A stretch of DNA of 64,000 bases from CAZGSV01 sp964528605 (GTDB lineage Bacteria; Armatimonadota; Zipacnadia; CAZGSV01), in the NCBI GenBank assembly GCA_964528605.1, contig CAZGSV010000004.1:16534-80533 (forward strand), written 5' to 3'. The translations under genes were made by a program, and so were the position numbers. The notes below the pieces were generated by a model that was not told where the DNA came from, made no database searches, and saw only the letters and a program-made list of their open reading frames with translations. This document shows, in pieces, positions 51,548-59,163 of this stretch (positions are counted from its first letter, which is position 1; every line of letters begins with the position of its first letter).

Positions 51548-52114
51548 GTGAGCGTTGACGATCCCATAGATGCGCTGATAGACCGCACCCGTTCCCGCAA
51601 GGGCATGATCGGTTGGGCGGCTGCCCTGTGCCTGGGCGCGGGGCTGTTGGGCACGGCTTTCCGCGAACTTGCGCCGCTGTTCTTCACCTGCTACTGGCTG
51701 CTGCTGGCTCTGTGGGTCTATCTCGACGCCACGCAGCGCGGCAGCACGAAGGCTTGGGCGTTCGGCATTCTCACGCTGATAGCCAACATATTCGGCCTGG
51801 CCGTGTATCTGGTGGCCAGGCCGGAGGGACCTACCGACTGCCCGTCCTGCGGCGCGCCCATGAAGCCCGAGTACCGTGTGTGCCCCGTATGCGGAGCGGC
51901 CCGGCGACCGCGTTGCCCCAAATGCGGCCAGATGCTCGACGAAGCCTGGTCCTTCTGCCCACATTGCGGCGAACGGCCCGCCAAGGCCGAGCCACAGCCG
52001 ACGGCAGCCGCGGCGCCTCCCGTGCCCGCGCAGCCAGCCGAGCCCGTGGCCGCGGCGGAGCAGAGCATACCTGAGGAGTCAGGTGCCGCCGAACAAGGGC
52101 GGCCCGCCGAGTAG
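51548..52114 (+). CDS. Small membrane protein with double zinc ribbon
   Basis: 188 residues from GTG 51548, with AAGGAGG upstream. Two or three helices (~20-85) lead to two zinc ribbons: CPSCGAPMKPEYRVCPVCG and CPKCGQMLDEAWSFCPHCG. The final ~50 residues are an alanine/proline/glutamate-rich tail. The cassette WVYLDATQRGSTKAW...LAVYLVARPEGPTDCPSCG is homologous to the end of the protein at 49852, so the two probably arose by duplication. It starts six bases after the sigma gene stops. Function is unknown; it may bind the sigma or anti-sigma factor at the membrane. Confidence 0.72.
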   Translation: MSVDDPIDALIDRTRSRKGMIGWAAALCLGAGLLGTAFRELAPLFFTCYWLLLALWVYLDATQRGSTKAWAFGILTLIANIFGLAVYLVARPEGPTDCPSCGAPMKPEYRVCPVCGAARRPRCPKCGQMLDEAWSFCPHCGERPAKAEPQPTAAAAPPVPAQPAEPVAAAEQSIPEESGAAEQGRPAE

Positions 52115-52151
52115 CCCCCCCGCGCGAGCACTGGGCCTGCGGCCCGCAAGC

Positions 52152-52613
52152 CTACCGTTCGGCGTGCCGGCTTGCACGCGCCTTGCGGAAGGCATAGAGA
52201 TAGCAGTCGTTTGAGCCCGCGTAGAGCGTCCCGTCCGCAGCAATGGCGGGCGAAGAGTCAACGACCGCCTGCGTCTGGTAGCGCCACTCGAGACGACCGT
52301 CCGAAGCCACCGCGTACACCGCCCCATCCCACGAACCGAAGTACACCGTGCCGTCGGGGCCGATGGCGGGAGAGGAGCGAACCGGCCCGCTGGCCCGAGA
52401 CTTCCACCTCAAGAGCGCGTCTTGAGGGCCCGCATAGGGGCTCGCGCCGGTGTGAGATAGGTTGAGCCGGAACATGGGCCAGGGGCTCTCGGCCAGTTGC
52501 GCTTGCGCTCTCTGTGGAACGATGGTTGCTGCCAGAAGCAGGGCGGCGGCCGCGACGACGAGGCGGGTGGTCCAGGGAGGGAGACGGCAGTCCAACTTCG
52601 CTCGGCCTTTCAT
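52152..52613 (-). CDS. Short secreted PQQ-repeat protein
   Basis: 153 residues from ATG 52613 with a signal peptide (LVVAAAALLLAATIVPQRAQA). The mature part has SPWPMFRLNLSHTGASPY, the usual opening of PQQ-like propellers, and two to three blades with SSPAIGPDGTVYFGSWDGAVYA and SSPAIAADGTLYAGSND. A full propeller needs six to eight blades, so it is very short: either a fragment of a longer gene or a subunit that assembles. It lies in converging orientation with the zinc-ribbon gene. Confidence 0.6.
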   Translation of the reverse strand: MKGRAKLDCRLPPWTTRLVVAAAALLLAATIVPQRAQAQLAESPWPMFRLNLSHTGASPYAGPQDALLRWKSRASGPVRSSPAIGPDGTVYFGSWDGAVYAVASDGRLEWRYQTQAVVDSSPAIAADGTLYAGSNDCYLYAFRKARASRHAER

Positions 52614-52944
52614 CCGACACCACCCCCAAGTGGTTCGGGTGTGGGATGCGCTCGCGGCGGCCCAGCGTGACCGCCCAGCCAGGCGACATCCCCAGCCGGC
52701 GCCGATGGCCGGCGCAGCCTCTCTCGCGAGCAGCCACGAGCGCCTCACCGATCCCACGTCATATTAGACCACGGCAGGGCCCGGAGGTGAGTGCTTTCTG
52801 ACAAAAAGCGTGGGAGGTCCTGGCGGGCTCGTCCTCTCCCGCCGGCACCGTGCTCGACCGGGGTGGCTGGCCCTGCTAGAATCCGCTGCTACACACCTCG
52901 GCTCCGCTGCTACGGCACGCCCGACATCGCTAGGAGGCCTAGTT
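52614..52944. other. Divergent gap of 331 bases
   Basis: It lies between the PQQ-repeat gene (minus) and the aminotransferase (plus). A TAATAT on the minus strand (52766-52761) may be a -10 box for the PQQ gene. TGCTAGAAT at 52874-52882 is an extended -10 candidate for the plus strand. No gene is seen. Confidence 0.45.
52874..52882 (+). promoter_or_regulatory. Extended -10 candidate for the aminotransferase
   Basis: TGCTAGAAT has the TG-N-hexamer form with TAGAAT as the -10 box, about 60 bases before the ATG at 52945. No clear -35 box is present. Confidence 0.4.
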
Positions 52945-54240
52945 ATGCCATCAGCCAAACTCGCCCTGAAGGGCGGCACGCCCGCCGTTGACAAGGAAAA
53001 GGCGCTCGCGCACACGCAATTCCACGGCCGCTATCCGCTGCTGCTCGGCGAGGAGATCGAGGCCGTCGTCCGCCTGATGCGCGACGGGATGCTCTCCATC
53101 GGCGGGCGCGAAGACGTGGTCGCCGACTTCGAGGACGCCTTCGCCGCCTACCACGGCATCAAGTACGCTCTCTCGTGCAACTCCGGCACGGCCTCCCTCT
53201 ACTGCGCCTACGAGGCCGCCGGCGCAGCCCCGGGAGTCGAGGTTATCACTACTCCATTCACTTTCATCACCACCGTCACTGCCATTCTCGCTTGCGGCGC
53301 CATTCCCATCTTCGCCGACCTCGATCCGAAGACCGGGAACATCACCGCGGAGACCATCGAGCGCTGCATCAGCCCCTACACGAAAGCGATCTCGGTCGTG
53401 CACGTGTGGGGCCATCCGGCCGACATGGACCCGATCATGGAACTGGCACGCAAGCACAACCTGATCGTGGTGGAGGACTGCTCCCACGCCCACGGCGCCA
53501 CCTACAAGGGACGCAAGGTGGGCACCATCGGCCACCTGGGCGCGTTCAGCCTACAGGCCTCCAAGAACATCATCGCCGGCGAAGGCGGAGCGCTCATCAC
53601 CGACGACGAGGATCTCTACCAACGCGCCGTGGTGACCGGACATCACGTGACGCGGCTGAAGGAGGTGCTCGCGAACTCGGAGTACCGGTTCTTCGCGGAC
53701 TCCGGGCCACTGCACAAGTTGCGCGCCGCGCCCATTGCCTGCGCCATCGCCTTGGAGCAACTCAAGCGCCTCGACTACTGGAACGAGCAGCGGCAGGCAA
53801 GTGCGGCGTTGATGTCGAAGGAGTTGGAGGGCGTGCGCGGCTTCCGTCCCTGCTACGTCGCGCCCGACTGCACTCATGGCCTGCACGTCTATGGCTTCGA
53901 CTACGTGCCCGAGGAACTGGACGGCCTGCCGCGCGAGGCCGCCGTCAGGGCCCTCAATGCCGAGGGAGTTCCCGTGGGCACCGCGTACGATAGGCCCATC
54001 TATCTCACCGAGATGTTCCAGCGGCGCACGCTGCTGAACTGGTCGCCGTGGGCCTGCCCGCCGGCGAAGCGGGAGGTGCGCTACGCGCAAGGCGACTGCC
54101 CGAACTGCGAGCAGCGCGCTTGGCGCACGGGCCTGATGATGATGTGGAACTGGATGATCGAGCCGATGCCGGAGTTGATCAAGATGTACGGCGAGGCCTT
54201 CCGCAAGGTCTCGGAGAACCACCGCGAACTGGCGGGCTAA
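52945..54240 (+). CDS. DegT/DnrJ/EryC1-family PLP aminotransferase
   Basis: 431 residues from ATG 52945, seven bases after AGGAGG. KLALKGGTPAVDKE and ALSCNSGTASLYCAY are the family opening; VVEDCSHAHGATYKG supplies the PLP-stacking and Asp residues, and FSLQASKNIIAGEGG contains the PLP lysine. Members add amino groups to sugars, cyclitols or aromatic precursors. This one has extra cysteines near the end (GDCPNCEQRAW), an uncommon feature that may bind metal. It is followed after four bases by a C45-family hydrolase, so the two probably act together. Confidence 0.88.
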   Translation: MPSAKLALKGGTPAVDKEKALAHTQFHGRYPLLLGEEIEAVVRLMRDGMLSIGGREDVVADFEDAFAAYHGIKYALSCNSGTASLYCAYEAAGAAPGVEVITTPFTFITTVTAILACGAIPIFADLDPKTGNITAETIERCISPYTKAISVVHVWGHPADMDPIMELARKHNLIVVEDCSHAHGATYKGRKVGTIGHLGAFSLQASKNIIAGEGGALITDDEDLYQRAVVTGHHVTRLKEVLANSEYRFFADSGPLHKLRAAPIACAIALEQLKRLDYWNEQRQASAALMSKELEGVRGFRPCYVAPDCTHGLHVYGFDYVPEELDGLPREAAVRALNAEGVPVGTAYDRPIYLTEMFQRRTLLNWSPWACPPAKREVRYAQGDCPNCEQRAWRTGLMMMWNWMIEPMPELIKMYGEAFRKVSENHRELAG

Positions 54241-54244
54241 TCCG

Positions 54245-55264
54245 ATGGCCGCTTCGTACCCGTTCGTGCGCGCCGGCGGCGGGCCGCGAGAGATGGGCAG
54301 GCAGATCGGCGAGCAAGTGCGCGCGCACATCCCCCCCATCCTCGAGGAACTCAAGGTGCCGGCCAACTACGGCAGCCTAAGCCACCAGCGGCGCGCGCAG
54401 CAGGTGCTAGCCAACATGGAGCGCGACGCGCCGCACCTGGTCGAGGAAATGCGCGGCATCGCCGAGGGCAGCGGCATTCCCTTCGACACCATTCTGGTCT
54501 ACAACGCGATCGCGGAGATGTGGTACGTGCGCGAGTGCACCGCGATCGGCTTTGCGGACACGCCCGAGGGCGTGGTCATCGGCAAGACCAACGACATCGG
54601 CGAGAACAAGGCCCACTACCATATCCCGCACCTGCTCGCGCCCGACGGAGGCGAGCGGCTGCTGGTCTTCACTTGGCCGGGCACGGTGTGGGTGAACGCC
54701 GGGGTGAACGAATCGGGCGTCGGCATCGGCAGCGCGAGCATATCCTCCGCCGAGTTCGAGTCTGCGGGCATCATCTCCAACTGCGTCTACCGCCTGGTGC
54801 TCGAGCGCGCGCGCGACTTCGAACAGGGCCTGGAGGCCCTGCGCGAGGTGCGCTACATGTGCCATCCGTTCAACGTCGTCCTGGGCGACGCGGCCGGCGG
54901 GTTGGCGGCCGTGGAGCGCCCGGTCACCAAGATGGCGGTGCGCCGGCCCGAGAACGGGGCGGTCTTCGTGACCAACCACTGGGAGGAGCCGGAGACGGCC
55001 GCGCTGTGCAGCATCTCCGACCAACTGCGCGGGAACAGCAAACGCCGGTTCGAGAACCTGCGGCGGCTGGTGCGCACCGTGCCTCACACCGTCGAGGGGA
55101 TGATCTCGGTGGTGCGCGACCACAATCCCTCCGGCGGCATCTGCCAGCACGGCGACGCGAACATGCACTCGTCCGCCGGATACGTGGTGGTGCCCTCGCA
55201 GAGGCGGGTGTGGTTTGCTTACGGGCGGCCGTGCGAGGTGGAGTTCGAGCCGTACGACCTTTGA
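54245..55264 (+). CDS. C45-family acyltransferase/hydrolase (cytoplasmic)
   Basis: 339 residues without a signal peptide. It belongs to the penicillin acyltransferase (C45) Ntn-hydrolase group: RECTAIGFAD has the likely nucleophile Cys98, normally freed by self-cleavage; GKTNDIGE and NESGVGIGSASIS follow in the typical order. Such enzymes cleave or transfer amide-linked acyl groups. The gene starts four bases after the aminotransferase, which suggests a shared amide- or amine-forming step. It is clearly distinct from the secreted pair at 57945 and 59164. Confidence 0.8.
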   Translation: MAASYPFVRAGGGPREMGRQIGEQVRAHIPPILEELKVPANYGSLSHQRRAQQVLANMERDAPHLVEEMRGIAEGSGIPFDTILVYNAIAEMWYVRECTAIGFADTPEGVVIGKTNDIGENKAHYHIPHLLAPDGGERLLVFTWPGTVWVNAGVNESGVGIGSASISSAEFESAGIISNCVYRLVLERARDFEQGLEALREVRYMCHPFNVVLGDAAGGLAAVERPVTKMAVRRPENGAVFVTNHWEEPETAALCSISDQLRGNSKRRFENLRRLVRTVPHTVEGMISVVRDHNPSGGICQHGDANMHSSAGYVVVPSQRRVWFAYGRPCEVEFEPYDL

Positions 55265-55416
55265 GGGGCCCTGGTGTACGCAAAGTGCGTATGGCAATAC
55301 GCCCGTACGGAGCGGGCCTGATAAGATCAGGCCCCTACGACCGCGTCAGCGCGGGCGCGCATTCTTGTATCCTTTTGCGGTTCCGCTTCGTCATCACTAG
55401 CGGCGGGAGCGCAGCC
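55265..55416. repeat. Intergenic palindromes with CCCCTACG
   Basis: TACGCAAAGTGCGTA (55278-55292) is palindromic around AAG. GGGCCTGAT and GATCAGGCCC (55314-55334) form a nine-base stem followed by CTACGA. Similar words occur after other genes in the window. Confidence 0.55.
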
Positions 55417-55698
55417 GTGACTCTTCACCCTATGGACCGCGACAAGGAACTACTCGCGCGATTCGCTCGCGGCGAGGACTCGGCCTTTGACGTGCTCTTC
55501 GACCGGCACGCGCGGCGCGTCTTTGACTACCTGACGCGTGTGATGGGTGACGCGGAGGTGGCGGCCGCCGAGCAAGTAGGCATGTGCACCATGGAGCAGT
55601 CGTTGGCTCGCCTGGTCCGCCAGGGCCTGGTGGACGCGGAAGAAGCAAGAAGAGTCGCCCCTGATCCCCCCAAGTTAGAGCGCTACCTCACTCGGTAG
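55417..55698 (+). pseudogene. Chimera of an ECF sigma N terminus and a PilB/PilT C terminus
   Basis: 93 codons from GTG 55417 (ATG 55432 is in frame). Residues ~6-47 are the start of sigma region 2 (DKELLARFARGEDSAFDVLF, RRVFDYLTRVMGDAEVA). The text then switches to the end of a type IV pilus ATPase: EQVGMCTMEQSLARLVRQGLVDAEEARRVAPDP. The sigma part lacks the core-binding end of region 2, all of region 4 and therefore any DNA-binding part. The ATPase part lacks all motor motifs. It is most likely the scar of a deletion or recombination that joined two genes, with the frame preserved by chance or as a relic. Confidence 0.65.
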
Positions 55699-55785
55699 CC
55701 CCAGCGCGCTTACGCGCAGTCCCCTCTTGTCCTATAATCCCTTCGCCGCAGTCCGCCCGCAGACGCGGAGCGGCGAGGTGATGCG

Positions 55786-57753
55786 ATGGAGTTCCCCAAG
55801 GAGTCTCAGTGCTCGGCCCAGGAGGCCCTGGCTTGCTGCCTGGCGCAAGGCGGTTACGGCTTGCGGCCGGCCGAAGCCGTAGCCCCGGCTCACCCGCTGT
55901 TGCCGCCGGCGCTCGTTCCGTGGGCAGTTGACCTGGACGGAGAGGAGACAGCGCCCGGGGACTGGAATGCGGAGCCCCTGGCGTCGCACGCCGCTGCCGG
56001 AGGCCGGTGCCTCGAGCGGCGATTCCGGCACACGCCGTCGGGGCTGGTTGTGGTGAGCCGCGCCATCCTGTTCGACCACCTGCCCGCGGTTGAGTTCCGC
56101 CTCACAATCGAGAATCCGGGGCATTCGGCCTCTGCCTTGATAACTAGGGCTCGAAGCCTGGCACTGGGCACGCCGAAAGTGAAAACGCGGCCGTTGCTCA
56201 CCTCGTGCGCCGGCGGCCTGACGGGCACGACCTACCCTGACCGCGGTTTTCGCCTCGACCGCACGCCTCTCTCCTCCGAGGCGCACTTGCTCTCCGCAGC
56301 CGGCGGTCGGTCGTCCAACCGGGACCTGCCTTTCGTTCTGCTGGCTCTGCCTGATGCCGGCTTGTTCTTCGGCGTCGGCTGGTCGGGCCAGTGGCAGGCG
56401 CAACTGCGCTGGCACGAGAACGAAGAGGAACTACGGGTGGACATTGAGTTGCCGGGGTTGCGGCTCCGTATTCCAGCGGGAGAATCCATCACGCTGCCGA
56501 GCATTCTCCTCGGGACGTACCTCGGGCCGGCGGAGGTGGGCAGCAATCTGCTGCGCCGCACGCTCTACGAGCGTTATGTGCCCCTGCTCGAGGGCGCCCA
56601 GCCGCTGCCGCCGACCTCTTTCAACCACTGGTTCTCAATGGACAACGACATCTCGGAGGAGAACCTGCGCGCGCAAGCCGAGGTCGCGGCACGCATCGGC
56701 CTGGAGTACTTCTGCGTTGACTCGGGCTGGTTCGTCGGCGCCTTCCCTGAGGGCGTGGGCAACTGGATTCTCGACCGCGCAAAGTTCCCCAACGGGCTGA
56801 AGCCGCTCGCCGACTACGCGCGGGCCAAGGGCATGCGCTTCGGCCTGTGGTTCGAGCCGGAGCGCGTCGCCGACGGCACGCGACTCGAACGCGAGCATCC
56901 CGAGTGGGTCAACGACAACCTCCTTGACCTGGGCAATCCCGACGCGCGCAACTGGGTGGCGGAGATGATGGACTCGCTGATCAACGAGGCCGGCATCCAG
57001 TGGATACGCTTTGACTTCAACATTGACCCGCTGCCCGTTTGGGAGAAGATCGAGGGCGAGGAGGAGCGGGGCCTGCGGCAGATTCGGCACCTCGGGGGAC
57101 TGTACCAATTGCTGGACCATCTGCTGCAGGCGCATCCCTCGCTCCTCATTGAGGGCTGCGCGAGCGGCGGCCGGCGCATTGATCTGGAGACGGTTCGCCG
57201 GTGTCACACCTTCTGGAAGAGCGATGAGACCTGGGATTTGCCGACGCTGCGGACGCACATCACCGGCGGCAACGTGTTCCTGCCCTCCGTCGCGCTCAAC
57301 GTCAACCTACTGCACCCCGGTCCCACGTTTGCCTTTCGCAGCCTCTTCGGAGGCCCGCTGGGCATAGGCGCGCGGCTCTCCGACTGGTCCGAGGAGGTGG
57401 TTCAACTAGCGCGGCGCGAGGTCGCGCTCTACAAGTCGCTGCGCCCTCACCTGCTCGGCGACTACTACCCGCTCTTCGAACAACCGCGCGACACGCAAGT
57501 CTGGGAGGGCTGGCAGTTCCACGACCCGGAGGAGCAGGCGGGGTTCGCCGTTGTGCTCCGTCTGGAGGACTCGCCTTACGAGTGCGCCCGCGTGCGGTTG
57601 CGCGGGCTTGCTCCGGGGGCGACCTACCTGCTGACCGACGTTGACTCCGGACAGGAATCGAGTCTGACGGGCGCGGAGTTGATGGAGGGGCTGCCCGTGG
57701 CGCTGCCGCAGCCGGCGTTGTGCAGACTCATCACCTATCGGGCTCGTCCGTGA
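55786..57753 (+). CDS. Alpha-galactosidase, GH36-like
   Basis: 655 residues, no signal peptide seen, so probably cytoplasmic. An N-terminal beta-supersandwich (~1-260) is followed by a TIM barrel. YFCVDSGWFVGAFPEGVGNW and GLWFEPERV are GH36 signatures; the nucleophile is Asp410 in WIRFDFN, and the acid/base is Asp480 in TFWKSDETW. EGCASGGRRIDL binds galactose. The C-terminal ~80 residues are a beta sandwich. It releases alpha-galactose from oligosaccharides such as raffinose or galactomannan fragments. No sugar transporter is nearby. Confidence 0.88.
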   Translation: MEFPKESQCSAQEALACCLAQGGYGLRPAEAVAPAHPLLPPALVPWAVDLDGEETAPGDWNAEPLASHAAAGGRCLERRFRHTPSGLVVVSRAILFDHLPAVEFRLTIENPGHSASALITRARSLALGTPKVKTRPLLTSCAGGLTGTTYPDRGFRLDRTPLSSEAHLLSAAGGRSSNRDLPFVLLALPDAGLFFGVGWSGQWQAQLRWHENEEELRVDIELPGLRLRIPAGESITLPSILLGTYLGPAEVGSNLLRRTLYERYVPLLEGAQPLPPTSFNHWFSMDNDISEENLRAQAEVAARIGLEYFCVDSGWFVGAFPEGVGNWILDRAKFPNGLKPLADYARAKGMRFGLWFEPERVADGTRLEREHPEWVNDNLLDLGNPDARNWVAEMMDSLINEAGIQWIRFDFNIDPLPVWEKIEGEEERGLRQIRHLGGLYQLLDHLLQAHPSLLIEGCASGGRRIDLETVRRCHTFWKSDETWDLPTLRTHITGGNVFLPSVALNVNLLHPGPTFAFRSLFGGPLGIGARLSDWSEEVVQLARREVALYKSLRPHLLGDYYPLFEQPRDTQVWEGWQFHDPEEQAGFAVVLRLEDSPYECARVRLRGLAPGATYLLTDVDSGQESSLTGAELMEGLPVALPQPALCRLITYRARP

Positions 57754-57917
57754 CGAGCAGCAGTCCGGCAAGCAGAGGCCCAGACAGCAGACTCCTGGCC
57801 CCAGGCCTCACCGCGATGCGCATGCCCAGGATATGACCCAGCGCCCGCAGGCTGGGGAAGCGATGCAGGAGAGGAAGCGGCTCATGGGGTCGGCCCGATG
57901 CCTTCGCGGCGCTGCGG

Positions 57918-57923
57918 TATAAT
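57918..57923 (+). promoter_or_regulatory. TATAAT -10 box before the first secreted C45 gene
   Basis: TATAAT lies 22 bases before the ATG at 57945, with AGGAGG between. No clear -35 box is found 16-18 bases upstream. Confidence 0.4.
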
Positions 57924-57944
57924 GGTGGTCAGGAGGAGTATGGA

Positions 57945-59051
57945 ATGGAACGACTCGCGCTTCTGGTGGCAGTGGCGCTTCCGCTCGCCTTCGCGTGTGG
58001 CTTTGCTGAGGTAGGGCCGGCCAAGACTGCGGTGATCGGCGAAGGAGCGGACGCGATCACCGTGGTCTATCTCGATCAGCCGAGCGCCTACGAGCGCGGC
58101 CTCGCCTACGGTAAGGCAATGGCAGGTCCTATCGCCGCGACCATGAGCCAGTTCCTGCAGAGCCTCCAGTGGACGCCGGAGCAGATGGACCAGGTCTACG
58201 CCAAGCAGGAGCCTTTCATCCCGCAGGACATCAAAGACGAGATGTGCGGGCTCGCGGAGGCGTCCGGAGTTCCACTGGAGACCATTCGACGCGTGCACGC
58301 GGTCCCGGAACTCTTCGAGTCGCAATGCTCCAACGTTGTGGCCTGGGGCGCCGCCACCGAGGGGGGCAGGCTGTATGCCCTGCGCGTGCTCGACTGGTTG
58401 CTGACCACAGGAGCGCAAGAGCATCCGGTGGTACTTGTGGAGCGTCCCGAGCGCGGCAACCTGTGGGTGGGAGTGAACTGGGCCGGCTTCTTGGGCACCA
58501 CTGCCTGCTTCAATGAGAAGCAGTTCACCTCGGGCGAGATGTCCGCGGGCAAGTTCTACCCGGAGCGGCTTGAGGGCACCCCGCACAACTTCCTGATGCC
58601 TGAGGTGTTGCGGCAGTCAGATACGCTGCAGGAGGCGCTGGACAACTTCCGCAATGCCAGCCGCACGGCGGCCCTCTTCTATGCGGTCGGCGATGCCAAG
58701 ATTCCTGAGGGGCGGCTGCTGCTGACGGGGGCGGACCAGTTCACGGAGATTCGCGCCAACGACCCCACCTACGCCTTGCTCGGCCTGCCCGGAATAGCAG
58801 ATGTGGTGTACGGGAGCCTCAAGAACGAGGTGTGTGCCGCGATGCTTCAGGAGCACTACGGCGCCATCAACCCGGAGGTCTGCAAGGAGATTGGCCGGGC
58901 GGTGGCCTCCGATGACAGCGCGCTGCACATCGTCGTCTTTGACCCGGGCAACCTGAAGATGTGGGTGGCCAACGCCGAGGGGGCTGAGTCCGCACAGCAC
59001 CGCCCGTTCGTGGAGTTCGACCTGCGGCAAGCCCTCCAGGCCATGCAGTAG
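57945..59051 (+). CDS. Secreted C45-family hydrolase, tandem copy 1
   Basis: 368 residues with a signal peptide (LALLVAVALPLAFACGFA). The Cys in SQCSNVVAWGAAT (Cys128) is the probable Ntn nucleophile, and GRLYALRVLDW and NLWVGVNWAGFLG follow as in C45 acyl hydrolases. Substrate is unknown; the family includes penicillin acyltransferase, choloylglycine-hydrolase-like and N-acyl amino-acid hydrolases. AGGAGG lies eight bases before the ATG. It shares length and most of its sequence with the next gene, so they are a tandem duplicate. A GC hairpin lies between them. Confidence 0.8.
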   Translation: MERLALLVAVALPLAFACGFAEVGPAKTAVIGEGADAITVVYLDQPSAYERGLAYGKAMAGPIAATMSQFLQSLQWTPEQMDQVYAKQEPFIPQDIKDEMCGLAEASGVPLETIRRVHAVPELFESQCSNVVAWGAATEGGRLYALRVLDWLLTTGAQEHPVVLVERPERGNLWVGVNWAGFLGTTACFNEKQFTSGEMSAGKFYPERLEGTPHNFLMPEVLRQSDTLQEALDNFRNASRTAALFYAVGDAKIPEGRLLLTGADQFTEIRANDPTYALLGLPGIADVVYGSLKNEVCAAMLQEHYGAINPEVCKEIGRAVASDDSALHIVVFDPGNLKMWVANAEGAESAQHRPFVEFDLRQALQAMQ

Positions 59052-59062
59052 GCGGGGGCGGG

Positions 59063-59102
59063 AGCCCCCCTGGGCGCCGGCGAGCGCCCCCCCAGGGGGC
59101 TT
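59063..59102. repeat. GC hairpin between the two secreted C45 genes
   Basis: AGCCCCCCTGGGCGC and GCGCCCCCCCAGGGGGCT pair imperfectly. It is followed by TTGGCAATTT, which may serve as the -35 region of the next promoter, so it could end transcription of copy 1. Confidence 0.5.
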
Positions 59103-59129
59103 GGCAATTTCGCCTCAGGGCGCTAGGCT
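59101..59129 (+). promoter_or_regulatory. Promoter candidate for C45 copy 2
   Basis: TTGGCA at 59101-59106 and TAGGCT at 59124-59129 are 17 bases apart, about 35 bases before the GTG at 59164. Confidence 0.4.
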
Positions 59130-59163
59130 ATAGGGCGTGAGGTTGGGGATAGGAGGACGCTCA

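Noticed and set aside
55417..55698. Functional small ECF sigma factor
   Set aside because: The part binding core RNA polymerase is cut in the middle, region 4 is missing, and the second half matches a pilus ATPase end.
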